Source of the DNA: Phycisphaerales bacterium
GTDB taxonomy: Bacteria; Planctomycetota; Phycisphaerae; Phycisphaerales; UBA1924
Length of the DNA stretch: 64,000 nt
Assembly: GCA_040217175.1 (NCBI GenBank)
Contig: JAVJNT010000001.1
Coordinates: 310,001 to 374,000 of the forward strand
Reading direction: 5' to 3'
Part shown: positions 8,522 through 16,649 of the stretch, piece after piece
How the letters are laid out: every line of letters starts with the position of its first letter
Position numbering within the stretch: the stretch's first letter is position 1
The notes under the pieces: model-generated
The model's input: the letters and a program-made list of their open reading frames with translations, nothing else
Told to the model about the DNA's origin: nothing
Database searches by the model: none
Program-made: the position numbers and the translations under genes

Positions 8522-10117
8522 ATGCGTATCGACTCATTCATTGCAACGTGTGCCTCGCTCGTCCTGGCCGGTGCGGCGACGGCGGACTTCTCGGGCCCGT
8601 ATGAGGCCCAGCTCTGGCAAGACACCGGCATCTTCGAAGGCGTGACCACGATCTCGCCCGACACGGGGCTGACCGACACGCTCACGTTCGGCTACGACGT
8701 TGACCTGGGCAACCCCGGCCCGGGCGTGCCATTCCGCACTACGACGTTCTCGATCGAGGCCGACAAGAGCGGCACGATCTCGTTCGACTACGACTACTCG
8801 GGCTTCCACGGGTTCGCGTCCACCGAGGTCTACCTGGAGGTCTTCGCCGAAACCAGCGACGGCGTGACCAGCATCGTGATCGTCGACCAGCCCGACGGTG
8901 GCGGCTTCCAGTACACCGGCTCGGTCGAGATCGACGTTGAGGCCGGCATGGACTTCGGCATCATCGTCGGCGGCGGCAACTTCGACAGCAACAGCGTCAT
9001 CAACGGCGAGGTCGAACTGACCAACTTCTCGCGGCCGCTGAGCCTCGACGGCGCCTACGCCATGGACAACTGGTCGACGATGGGCATCGACGAGGGCACG
9101 ACCGAGATCCTGCCCGAGACCGGCGATGCGCTGGTTGGCTCGTTTCTCTACGACGTCGACCTGGGCAACCCCGGCCCGGGCGTGACGTTCCGCACGGCCG
9201 AGTTCGGCGCGGTTGCCGGCGGCACCGGCCCGGTGAGCTTTGACTATCTGTACGAGGGCTTCCACGCGTTCTTCGACGCCCGCGTGTACCTCGAGGTCTT
9301 CGCCGACACGTCGGCCGGCCGCACGAGCATCGTGCTGGTCGACGAGATGGACGGCGGCGGCCACAGCTACGAGGGCTCGGCGCTCATTGATGTCGAGAAG
9401 GGCATGCCATTCGGCATCATCGTGGGCGGCGGCAACTTCGACCGCAACAGCGTCATCAATGGCCGCGTGGACATCTCCCGCTTCAGCGGCCCGCGTGCCT
9501 TCGACGGCGCGCTCCGGCTGGAGAACTGGACCAACACCGGCATCGACGAAGGCACGACCGCGACCAGCCCGACGAGTGGCCCCGCCGACCGCCCCGAGTT
9601 CTCCTACGACGTCGACCTGGGCAACCCGGGTCCGGGCGTCACGTTCCGCACCACGGAGTGGTCCGTCGAGAGCGACCACACCGGAGTCGCCAGCTTCGAC
9701 TGGTCGCACACCGGCGATCACAAGTTCTTCCTCACCAACATCTACCTCGAGGCCTTTGCCGAGACGTCGGGCGGCCGCGAGAGCATCGTGCTCGTCGACG
9801 AGGCGGCCGGCCCGGGCTTCCTGTTCGAGGGCAGCGTCGAGCTGGCGGTCGAGGCGGGCATGCCCTTCGGCATCATCGCGGGCGGCGGCAACGGCGATTC
9901 CAATAGTGTCATCTCGGGCACGGTCACGCTCTCGGAGGTCTGCTTCGGGCCCTGCCCGGCCGACTTCGACGGCGACGGCGCCCTGACGATCTTCGACTTC
10001 CTCGCCTTCCAGAACGCGTTCGCCATGAGCGATCCGTCGGCCGACTTCGACGGCGACGGCGAGTTCACGCTGTTCGACTTCCTGGCCTTCCAGAACGCCT
10101 TCGCGTCTGGCTGCTGA
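8522..10117 (+). CDS. secreted triple-repeat protein with GC-type dockerin-like tail
   Basis: A 531-residue protein with a signal peptide (residues 1-21), three tandem domains of about 150 residues (about 22-173, 174-325, 326-474) and a C-terminal tail. Each domain repeats the landmarks YDVDLGNPGPG, VYLEVFA-TS, and GIIVGGGN followed by NSVI-G. The tail has two EF-hand-like loops, both starting DFDGDG and ending FDFLAFQNAF, and closes with Gly-Cys, the mark of GC-type dockerin domains in Phycisphaerae. A GGAGG Shine-Dalgarno lies 7 nt before the ATG. The role is probably extracellular and structural; no enzyme motif is seen. Confidence 0.85.
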   Translation: MRIDSFIATCASLVLAGAATADFSGPYEAQLWQDTGIFEGVTTISPDTGLTDTLTFGYDVDLGNPGPGVPFRTTTFSIEADKSGTISFDYDYSGFHGFASTEVYLEVFAETSDGVTSIVIVDQPDGGGFQYTGSVEIDVEAGMDFGIIVGGGNFDSNSVINGEVELTNFSRPLSLDGAYAMDNWSTMGIDEGTTEILPETGDALVGSFLYDVDLGNPGPGVTFRTAEFGAVAGGTGPVSFDYLYEGFHAFFDARVYLEVFADTSAGRTSIVLVDEMDGGGHSYEGSALIDVEKGMPFGIIVGGGNFDRNSVINGRVDISRFSGPRAFDGALRLENWTNTGIDEGTTATSPTSGPADRPEFSYDVDLGNPGPGVTFRTTEWSVESDHTGVASFDWSHTGDHKFFLTNIYLEAFAETSGGRESIVLVDEAAGPGFLFEGSVELAVEAGMPFGIIAGGGNGDSNSVISGTVTLSEVCFGPCPADFDGDGALTIFDFLAFQNAFAMSDPSADFDGDGEFTLFDFLAFQNAFASGC

Positions 10118-10154
10118 GCCGACCTTCGGGAGAGTCGTGAGAGAGCGCGAAGCA

Positions 10155-10180
10155 GGCCCGGGCATCCTCCCGCCCGGGCC
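10155..10180. other. 9-bp GC hairpin after the dockerin gene
   Basis: GGCCCGGGC (10155-10163) and GCCCGGGCC (10172-10180) form a perfect stem over an 8-nt loop, 38 nt after the dockerin gene. There is no T-tract, so it could be a Rho-assisted or otherwise atypical 3' end, or simply a stable 3' RNA structure. Confidence 0.35.
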
Positions 10181-10322
10181 GCTCGCTGCGCGCCGGGGGC
10201 GTGTCACACTCGGTACGCTCCTCACGCAAGTCGTCACTCACGCGCAAGTTTCCAGCCACGCTCCGACTGCTCCGATCGGCGTGAGCATACCGCTGCCCTC
10301 GGCTCGTCTTATCGCCGGCCGG

Positions 10323-10351
10323 TTGACCGGCCCGGCCCCCCGCGCTTCACT
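10323..10351 (+). promoter_or_regulatory. promoter for a leaderless lpxB-like transcript
   Basis: TTGACC (10323-10328), a 17-bp spacer and TTCACT (10346-10351) are followed by five bases and the GTG start at 10357. The predicted start of transcription falls on the initiation codon. The -35 also lies inside a GGCCGGT-TG-ACCGGCC palindrome (10317-10332). Confidence 0.55.
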
Positions 10352-10356
10352 GGTGC

Positions 10357-11574
10357 GTGCGATCCGACCGTCCCCAGACCGCGCCGGCCAAGCGGCCCAT
10401 CCTCTTCACGGCCTTCGAGCCCAGCGGCGACGACCACGCCGCTCCGGTCATCGCCGAGATCATCGAGCGGCAGCCAGAGAGGCCGGTCTATGCCTGGGGC
10501 GGGCCCAAGATGGAGGCCGCCGGGGCTGTTGTCATCGAGCGGACGGGCGAGAACGCCGTCATGGGCATGCCGGGCCTGGCCAAGATCCGCGAGCACAAGC
10601 GCATCAATGCCCGTATCCGCAAGTGGATGGCCAGCCACAAGCCCGTGCTGCACGTGCCCGTCGATTCGCCCGCGGCCAACTTCCCGATCGCGGCCATGGC
10701 CAAGGCGGGGGGGACGGGCGTGGTGCACCTCGTCGCGCCACAGGTGTGGGCGTGGGGCTCGTGGCGCGTCGCCAAGCTGCGTCGACTGACCGATCTCGTT
10801 TTATGCTTGCTGCCCTTCGAGGAAGGCTGGTTCACGACGCGCGGCGTGCCAGCACGGTTCATCGGCCACCCGCTCTTCGACCACGAGCTCGATCCCCAGC
10901 GTGTGCTTGACCGCGCCAAACAGCTGCCCGAGTTCGGCCAGGGTGAAGCAACAGGCCCGTGGCGGATCGGCCTGTTCCCCGGCAGCCGGCCGAGCGAGCT
11001 CGAAAAGAACCTGCCGCTGCTCCTGGGCGCATACCGAGAGCTCGCCGCGTGCGAGAAGTGCCGGCGTGATGGGCGGGCGCCCGTCGCGATGATCGTGGCC
11101 GTCAACGACGCCGTCGAGCAGCGACTGCGAGAACTGGCCGACCGCCACGGCGGCGTGCCCGAGGGGGTGGGCTTCATCGCGGGCGACACCGACTCGGCCG
11201 TGCGCTGGGCCGAGCTGGCGCTGGTCGTCAGCGGCACGGTCACGCTGCAGATCGCCCGGCAGGCGCGGCCGATGGTCGTTTTCTACAAGTCCAACGAGTT
11301 CCTGTACAACCTGATCGGCCGGTGGATCGTCTCGACGCGGTACTTCACACTGCCAAACCTGATCGCGGGCACGAACGTCGTGCCCGAATTGGTACCGCAC
11401 TTTGGCGGCGCAGATCCCATTGCCATGGCCGCCCGCGCCCTGATCACCGATGCGGAGGCGATGGCCGAGCAGGTACAGGCCCTGACGGATATCGCCGGCC
11501 GCTTCGACGGGCTCGAGGCCTCGATGGCCGCGACCGACGCCATCCTGGAGCAGGCCGCCCGCCGCGAGGGCTGA
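10357..11574 (+). CDS. lpxB: LpxB-like lipid-A-disaccharide synthase family glycosyltransferase
   Basis: A 405-residue GT19-family protein. In Gram-negative bacteria LpxB joins UDP-diacylglucosamine to lipid X at the inner membrane. Family landmarks are present: FEPSGD (usually GE-SGD), WGGPKMEAAG, the APQVWAWGSWRV block, LLPFEEGWF, GHPLFD, LFPGSRPSE and PNLIAG with VVPEL. Two differences from the usual sequence are visible: the SGT-TLE motif reads SGTVTLQ, and the N-terminal motif has Phe for Gly. The gene stands alone, with no other lipid A gene nearby. The start is GTG, supported by a promoter placed for leaderless expression. Confidence 0.85.
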   Translation: MRSDRPQTAPAKRPILFTAFEPSGDDHAAPVIAEIIERQPERPVYAWGGPKMEAAGAVVIERTGENAVMGMPGLAKIREHKRINARIRKWMASHKPVLHVPVDSPAANFPIAAMAKAGGTGVVHLVAPQVWAWGSWRVAKLRRLTDLVLCLLPFEEGWFTTRGVPARFIGHPLFDHELDPQRVLDRAKQLPEFGQGEATGPWRIGLFPGSRPSELEKNLPLLLGAYRELAACEKCRRDGRAPVAMIVAVNDAVEQRLRELADRHGGVPEGVGFIAGDTDSAVRWAELALVVSGTVTLQIARQARPMVVFYKSNEFLYNLIGRWIVSTRYFTLPNLIAGTNVVPELVPHFGGADPIAMAARALITDAEAMAEQVQALTDIAGRFDGLEASMAATDAILEQAARREG

Positions 11575-11727
11575 GCCGGCGTCCATCTGCACCGCCCCTC
11601 ACGGGCCCGCAGGGCGGTTCCGGCCCGCTCGTTACGGCGTTGTGACGCACCTTCGGCCGATCAAGAAGTATCACTTATGGTGCGGGCCGGTCTTCTTTCT
11701 CCCCTCGGCCCGCCCAGGAGGTGACCC

Positions 11728-14100
11728 ATGATCAGGCGGCATGCTCTCAAGGCACGGAACTCTCATACGGCTCGCGGCGGCTTGCTCGCCCTGGCGCTCG
11801 CGGCGACAGCAGCCTTGCCCGGCAACGCCACGGCCCAACTCTCGGAAGAGATCGACCGGCCCGCCGTCAACATCGTCGTACCCCAGCGACGCGTCTGGAT
11901 CCAAGGCGAGCCACGCTCGCAGATCGAGATCAAGTCCGTCCAGGTCTCGGCCAAGGCGACCGGCCAGGCTGCGAGCACAACCATCCGCATGACGCTGCAC
12001 AACCACGGCGGAAGCCAGGCCGAGGCCCAGGTGCTGCTGCCCGTGCCCGACGGCGCGGCCATCGGGCAGTTCGTGCTCGAGGGCCTGGGCGAGCAGGGCA
12101 TCGCCAAGATCATGCCCGCCGACGAGGCCCGCGCGATCTACAACCGCATCGTCGCCTCGATGCGCGACCCGGCGCTGCTCGAGTTCGTCGGCACGAGCCT
12201 GGTGCGGTCGAGCGTCTTCCCCGTGCCCGCTAACGGCGAGCAGACCGTCAGCATGACCTACGACCACACGCTCGAGGCCGACGGCGACCGCATCGAGTAC
12301 GTGCTGCCCCGCTCGGCCGAGTTGATGCTCCAGGGGGCGCCCTGGTCCTTTGTGATGGACGTGAACGGCGCCCGGCCGATCGCGACCGTGTACTCGCCGA
12401 CGCATGACATCGCCACCGAGACGCCGAGCGCCACGAGCGTCAAGGTCTCGGTCTCGCCCGAGGCGTTCAGCGGCACGCCGGGCCCGCTCCGCGTGGGCTG
12501 GCTGCGCGAGCCGCTGGAGTCCGGCATGCTCGCCAGCTCTTTCGTGGCGTATCCCGACGGCGACGGTGGCGGCTACTTCATGCTCGTCGCCGGCCCGCCC
12601 GCATTACCCGACGATGGCGACCGAGAGCCGGTGAAGCGCGAGGTCACCCTCGTGATCGACAAGAGCGGCTCGATGCGCGGCGAGAAGATCGTGCAGGCCC
12701 GGGAGGCGGCCATCCAGGTCATCAGCGGCCTGAATGAAGGCGAGTACTTCAACGTCATCGCCTATTCGGACACCATCAACAAGCTCAGCGCCGAAGCCGT
12801 CGAGAAGACCACCCAGAGCGAGGCCGAGGCCATCGCGTTCATCGAGGCCATCACCGCGGTCGGCGGGACGAACATCCACGATGCTCTCATGTCGGCGGTG
12901 CGCACCGAGCCGGCCGAAGGCGTCCTGCCGATGGTCATCTTCCTGACCGACGGGTTGCCGACGGTGGGGGTGACCCAGGAGAGCGCGATCCGCGAGGCGG
13001 TGGCGAAGTCGAACAAGCACGAGCGCCGTGTCTTCGGCTTCGGCGTGGGCTACGACGTCAACGCGCCGCTGCTCACCGCCGTCAGCCGCGAGACCCGGGG
13101 GGCGCCGACGTTCGTGCTTCCCCAGGAGAGCGTCGAAGCCAAGGTAGGTCAGGTCTTCCGCCGGCTGACCGGTCCGGTGCTGGCTTCGCCGACGCTCACC
13201 CCGAGCGAGGCGGCCAGCGTCAAGGACATGCTTCCCGGCGAGCTGCCCGACATCTTCGAGGGCGACCAGCTCGTCGTGCTGGGCCGATACACCGATGAAG
13301 ACGAGAACCTGACCTTCACGCTTGCCGGCGAGGGCGCCGAGGGAGAGCGCAGCTTCCAGATGACCTTCGACCCCAGCCGCGCGAGCGTCGAGCACGCGTT
13401 CGTGCCGCGACTGTGGGCCCAGCGCCGCATTGCGCAGCTCGTTGATGCCGTGCGGCAGGCAGGCGCCGATGGCAAGGCCGAGCTGGGCGACGAGCTGATC
13501 TCCGAGATCGTGGCGCTCAGCACGCGGTGGGGCATCCTGACCGAGTACACGTCGTTCCTGGCGATCGAGGCCGGCATCGAGGTCGGCGACCAGGTGGCAA
13601 CGTTCGAGCCCGCCGCCGACCGGGAGGGCGTGACGCGCCTGGGGGTGCAGATGCAGCGAGCCGCGGCACGGCCGAGCCAGCCCGCGGAGGAGGCCATGCT
13701 GTACAGCCTGTCCTCGGTCATCGACGAGCGCACGGGCGTCGGCGCCGTGCAGCAGGACGCCGTCAACCAGCGGGCGATGGCCGCGAAGAACGTCGTCGCC
13801 AACCGAATGCGGACCGCCGGTGGCGCGGAGGTCATCCTGACGGGCATGCGTCAGGTTGGCGATCAGACGCTCTTCGCCCGCGGCGGCCAGTGGGTTGACT
13901 CTTCGCTGCTCGAAGCGGTCGAAGCCAACAATGCCGATGTGGACGAGACCGTCGAGTTCGCGAGCGAGAGGTACTTTGAGCTGGCCAACGAGCTGGCCTC
14001 GGAGCGTCGCCAGGGCGTACTGGCCCTCGGGCGCGACGTCTTGCTGAACCGCGGCGGCAAGGTGATCCTCGTTCAGGCGCCCCGGGCCGAGACGCCCTGA
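11728..14100 (+). CDS. secreted VIT / von Willebrand factor A domain protein
   Basis: A 790-residue protein with a signal peptide ending near ATAQ (residue about 37). A VIT domain follows (roughly 45-175, with LPVPDGAAIGQFVLEGL and ARAIYNRIV), then a vWA domain (roughly 305-480) whose metal-ion site is D311-K-S313-G-S315, with FLTDGLPTVG as the later MIDAS strand. The C-terminal 250 residues are Ala/Glu-rich. The architecture matches inter-alpha-trypsin-inhibitor-like and marine-proteobacterial vWA proteins, which work in adhesion or protein binding outside the cell. A strong AGGAGGTGA Shine-Dalgarno precedes the start. The stop overlaps the next start by one base (TGATG), coupling it to a two-component system. 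Confidence 0.9.
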   Translation: MIRRHALKARNSHTARGGLLALALAATAALPGNATAQLSEEIDRPAVNIVVPQRRVWIQGEPRSQIEIKSVQVSAKATGQAASTTIRMTLHNHGGSQAEAQVLLPVPDGAAIGQFVLEGLGEQGIAKIMPADEARAIYNRIVASMRDPALLEFVGTSLVRSSVFPVPANGEQTVSMTYDHTLEADGDRIEYVLPRSAELMLQGAPWSFVMDVNGARPIATVYSPTHDIATETPSATSVKVSVSPEAFSGTPGPLRVGWLREPLESGMLASSFVAYPDGDGGGYFMLVAGPPALPDDGDREPVKREVTLVIDKSGSMRGEKIVQAREAAIQVISGLNEGEYFNVIAYSDTINKLSAEAVEKTTQSEAEAIAFIEAITAVGGTNIHDALMSAVRTEPAEGVLPMVIFLTDGLPTVGVTQESAIREAVAKSNKHERRVFGFGVGYDVNAPLLTAVSRETRGAPTFVLPQESVEAKVGQVFRRLTGPVLASPTLTPSEAASVKDMLPGELPDIFEGDQLVVLGRYTDEDENLTFTLAGEGAEGERSFQMTFDPSRASVEHAFVPRLWAQRRIAQLVDAVRQAGADGKAELGDELISEIVALSTRWGILTEYTSFLAIEAGIEVGDQVATFEPAADREGVTRLGVQMQRAAARPSQPAEEAMLYSLSSVIDERTGVGAVQQDAVNQRAMAAKNVVANRMRTAGGAEVILTGMRQVGDQTLFARGGQWVDSSLLEAVEANNADVDETVEFASERYFELANELASERRQGVLALGRDVLLNRGGKVILVQAPRAETP

Positions 14101-14834
14101 TGGCACGGGCGAGGATCTTGATCGTCGAGGACGACGCCGGCGTTCGCAAGGCCGTCGCCGACGCCCTCGACGCATTCGGCTACGGCTCCGAGTCGGCCAA
14201 TGACGGGCAGGAAGGCCTCTCCCGCGCGCTCGGAGAGGCCTTCGACCTCGTCCTGCTCGACGTCCGCATGCCGAAGATGGACGGCCACGCCGTGCTGGCG
14301 GAGCTGCGGCGAGCCAGGCCGGGGCTACCGGTCATCTTCCTGACCGCGCGCGGCGAGAGCGACGAGCGAGTGAAGGGTCTCCGCGGCGGGGCCGACGACT
14401 ACGTCGTCAAGCCGTTCGGCACCGAAGAATTGGTCGCGCGCATCGAGGCGGTGCTGCGTCGCAGCCCCGAGCGCCCGGCCTCGGTCGAATCGATCTCGTT
14501 CGACGGCCTCACGGTCAATCTCGCCCGGCGGGAAGTCACCCGCGACGGCCGCCCGCCCGCCCAGATCACGGAGAAGGAAGCCGCGTTGCTGGGCTACCTT
14601 GCCGGCAGTCCGGGGCGGGCGATCTCGCGAGACGAACTCCTCAGCCGCGTATGGGGGATCGATCCCCGTGGCATGCGGACGCGCACCGTTGACATGGCGG
14701 TGGCGCGCCTGCGAGAGCAACTGGGCGACGACCCCAGCGATCCAAAGTTCATCGTGACCGTGCGCGGGAAGGGCTACATGCTCGCCGGAGCTATCGCGGC
14801 TACGGACAGCATCAAGGAAGAGGCCGCCGGCTAG
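14100..14834 (+). CDS. OmpR/PhoB-family response regulator
   Basis: A 244-residue regulator with a receiver domain (residues 5-115; acidic pocket EDD at 10-12, phospho-acceptor D54 in LLDVRMPKMD, and Lys in VKPFG) and a C-terminal winged-helix DNA-binding domain (about 135-230, ending TVRGKGYML). It begins one base inside the stop of the vWA gene and is followed without any gap by its kinase, so the three genes form one operon. Its targets are not evident, but the coupling suggests it controls the vWA gene or envelope functions. Confidence 0.94.
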   Translation: MARARILIVEDDAGVRKAVADALDAFGYGSESANDGQEGLSRALGEAFDLVLLDVRMPKMDGHAVLAELRRARPGLPVIFLTARGESDERVKGLRGGADDYVVKPFGTEELVARIEAVLRRSPERPASVESISFDGLTVNLARREVTRDGRPPAQITEKEAALLGYLAGSPGRAISRDELLSRVWGIDPRGMRTRTVDMAVARLREQLGDDPSDPKFIVTVRGKGYMLAGAIAATDSIKEEAAG

Positions 14835-16649
14835 TTGCGCACGAAGCGAGTCATCCCGTGGATCATCTACGTCGTGTGCGCCTTGGCGGTGCTCGAGGGG
14901 CTGGGCTACGCCGGGTACAAGGCCCTCGACCTGCAACGGCAGCGGCGAGAGGACGAGGCGGCGCGGCTCGCGCTCTGGCGAATGGACAGCGCCCTGACCG
15001 CCGTGCTGGCCGCCGAGAGCGCACGGCCGTACTTTCACTACCGGTCGTTCCATCCGGCCGAACGTGCGTACAGCGCCATGCTCGGGCCCGTCGAGCCGGG
15101 CGAAGTGCTGGTACCCAGCCCGCTGCTGACGCGCGTGCCCCCCTTCGTGCGACTGCACTTCGAGATCGATCCCGAAGGAAACGTGACCAGCCCGCAGGCG
15201 CCGGATGGCAATCTTCGTGACCTCGCCGAGTCGGAATACGTCGCTGCCGACGACGTCATTGCTGCCGAAGCTTTACGGCTGATGCTTGCCGAGATCCTGC
15301 CCGGGGAGGCCCGCGAACCGGTGACGCTCGGAGCGCCGGCTCAAGAGGAGCGCGTCGACGAGGATCGTCTTGCGCGGCAGGAAACGGCGGCGGCTGCGCA
15401 GCTCGCAGAAGTGCCCGTGCGCTTTGGAGCGTCGGAGTCTGATCCGCAACGGCAGCTCCAGAGCGACGCGGCGGATGAGCGACCCAGCGAGGAGCCGTCC
15501 GCCGGCCTCGAGATGCAGCGTGAGTCGAACGTTCCAGCCGCTCGGGCGAGGCGCACGCCCAAGACACAGACGCTCGTCGCGACCCCCGACGTCACGCTCG
15601 GGCCGCTGGCCGCGACGTGGCTGGTGGGCGAGGAACTCGTGCTCGTCCGCGACGTCGTGGTCGGCGACACGCGGCTCCGCCAGGGCGTGTGGCTCGACTG
15701 GCCGTCGCTGCGCGCCTGGCTGCTGGCGCAGGTCGAGTCCGTCACGCCCGGAGCCGACCTCCGCCCGGGCTCGAGTGCGTCGCGTTCGCTGGCGGTGATC
15801 CCCGCCGTCATTGAGGTTCCTACCAGCGGCAGCGTGTTGGGCGAGCTTGCGTCGCCGCTGGGCGTGGTACTCGTGCTGACATGGGGGGCAGCACTGCTCG
15901 CGGTCGTCGCGTTTGGCGTGGTACTGCGATTGGCAACGGGCCTCGCCGAGCGGCGCGGTCGATTCGTCTCGGCGGTCACGCACGAGCTCCGCACGCCCAT
16001 GACCAGCGTGCGTCTCTATGCGGATCTCCTGGCGAGCGACGCGGCGTCTGACGACGTTCGCCGAGAGAGATTCGTGTCGACGCTCCGAGACGAATCCGCT
16101 CGGCTGGCCCGGATCATCGAAAACGTGCTCGCCTACGCCCGGCTCGGGCGACCCAACGCGGATGCCTCGTCCGATCAAGCGACGGACGTCATGACCGTGG
16201 GCGAGGTCATCGAGCGAGTCTCTGCGGAGCAGGCCGCTGCCTTGGAGCGAGCGGGCCTCGGGCTGGTTCTCCAGGTGGAAGAGAACCTGGACGCCAGCCG
16301 GCTCGACGCCGATGGCGACGCGGTGGTGCGCATCCTGGGCAACCTCGTCGAGAACGCGTGCAAGTATGCTCAACCGTACGAGCGGGCTGAGATCCACATC
16401 GCGGCGGTCCAGCGGGGTGACATGGTATGGATCACCGTGCGCGATTGGGGGCCGGGCGTTCCCGATCGTGAACAGCGGCGGATTTTCGACGCATTTCATC
16501 GGGCCCAACGAGACGAGCTTCGCCAGGACGGATTGGGCCTCGGCCTCGCGCTCGCCCGAGGCCTGGCCAAGCAACTGGGCGGTTCGCTCGATCTCGATGT
16601 GGTGGACGTCGGCGCGAGCTTTACGCTCCGGTTGCCGATAGCTCGCTAG
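14835..16649 (+). CDS. membrane sensor histidine kinase
   Basis: A 604-residue kinase starting with TTG immediately after the response regulator stop. A membrane helix lies near residues 7-27, then a long extracytoplasmic sensor of about 300 residues that resembles no domain I can name, then a second helix near 340-362. The HisKA domain carries H383 in the H-box HELRTPMTSVR, and the catalytic domain has LVENACKYA (N box), DWGPGVPD (G1) and GLGLGLALA (G2). It is the cognate partner of the upstream regulator. Its stop codon shares bases with the stop of the convergent lipoprotein gene (CTAG). Confidence 0.93.
   Translation: MRTKRVIPWIIYVVCALAVLEGLGYAGYKALDLQRQRREDEAARLALWRMDSALTAVLAAESARPYFHYRSFHPAERAYSAMLGPVEPGEVLVPSPLLTRVPPFVRLHFEIDPEGNVTSPQAPDGNLRDLAESEYVAADDVIAAEALRLMLAEILPGEAREPVTLGAPAQEERVDEDRLARQETAAAAQLAEVPVRFGASESDPQRQLQSDAADERPSEEPSAGLEMQRESNVPAARARRTPKTQTLVATPDVTLGPLAATWLVGEELVLVRDVVVGDTRLRQGVWLDWPSLRAWLLAQVESVTPGADLRPGSSASRSLAVIPAVIEVPTSGSVLGELASPLGVVLVLTWGAALLAVVAFGVVLRLATGLAERRGRFVSAVTHELRTPMTSVRLYADLLASDAASDDVRRERFVSTLRDESARLARIIENVLAYARLGRPNADASSDQATDVMTVGEVIERVSAEQAAALERAGLGLVLQVEENLDASRLDADGDAVVRILGNLVENACKYAQPYERAEIHIAAVQRGDMVWITVRDWGPGVPDREQRRIFDAFHRAQRDELRQDGLGLGLALARGLAKQLGGSLDLDVVDVGASFTLRLPIAR

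Noticed and set aside
10155-10180. Intrinsic terminator after the dockerin gene
   Set aside because: The hairpin is strong, but no T-run follows on either strand, so only a structural element was annotated.
8534-10237. Minus-strand frame of 567 codons opposite the dockerin protein
   Set aside because: The repeats of the real gene create repeated antisense sequence; no ribosome-binding site or known domain.
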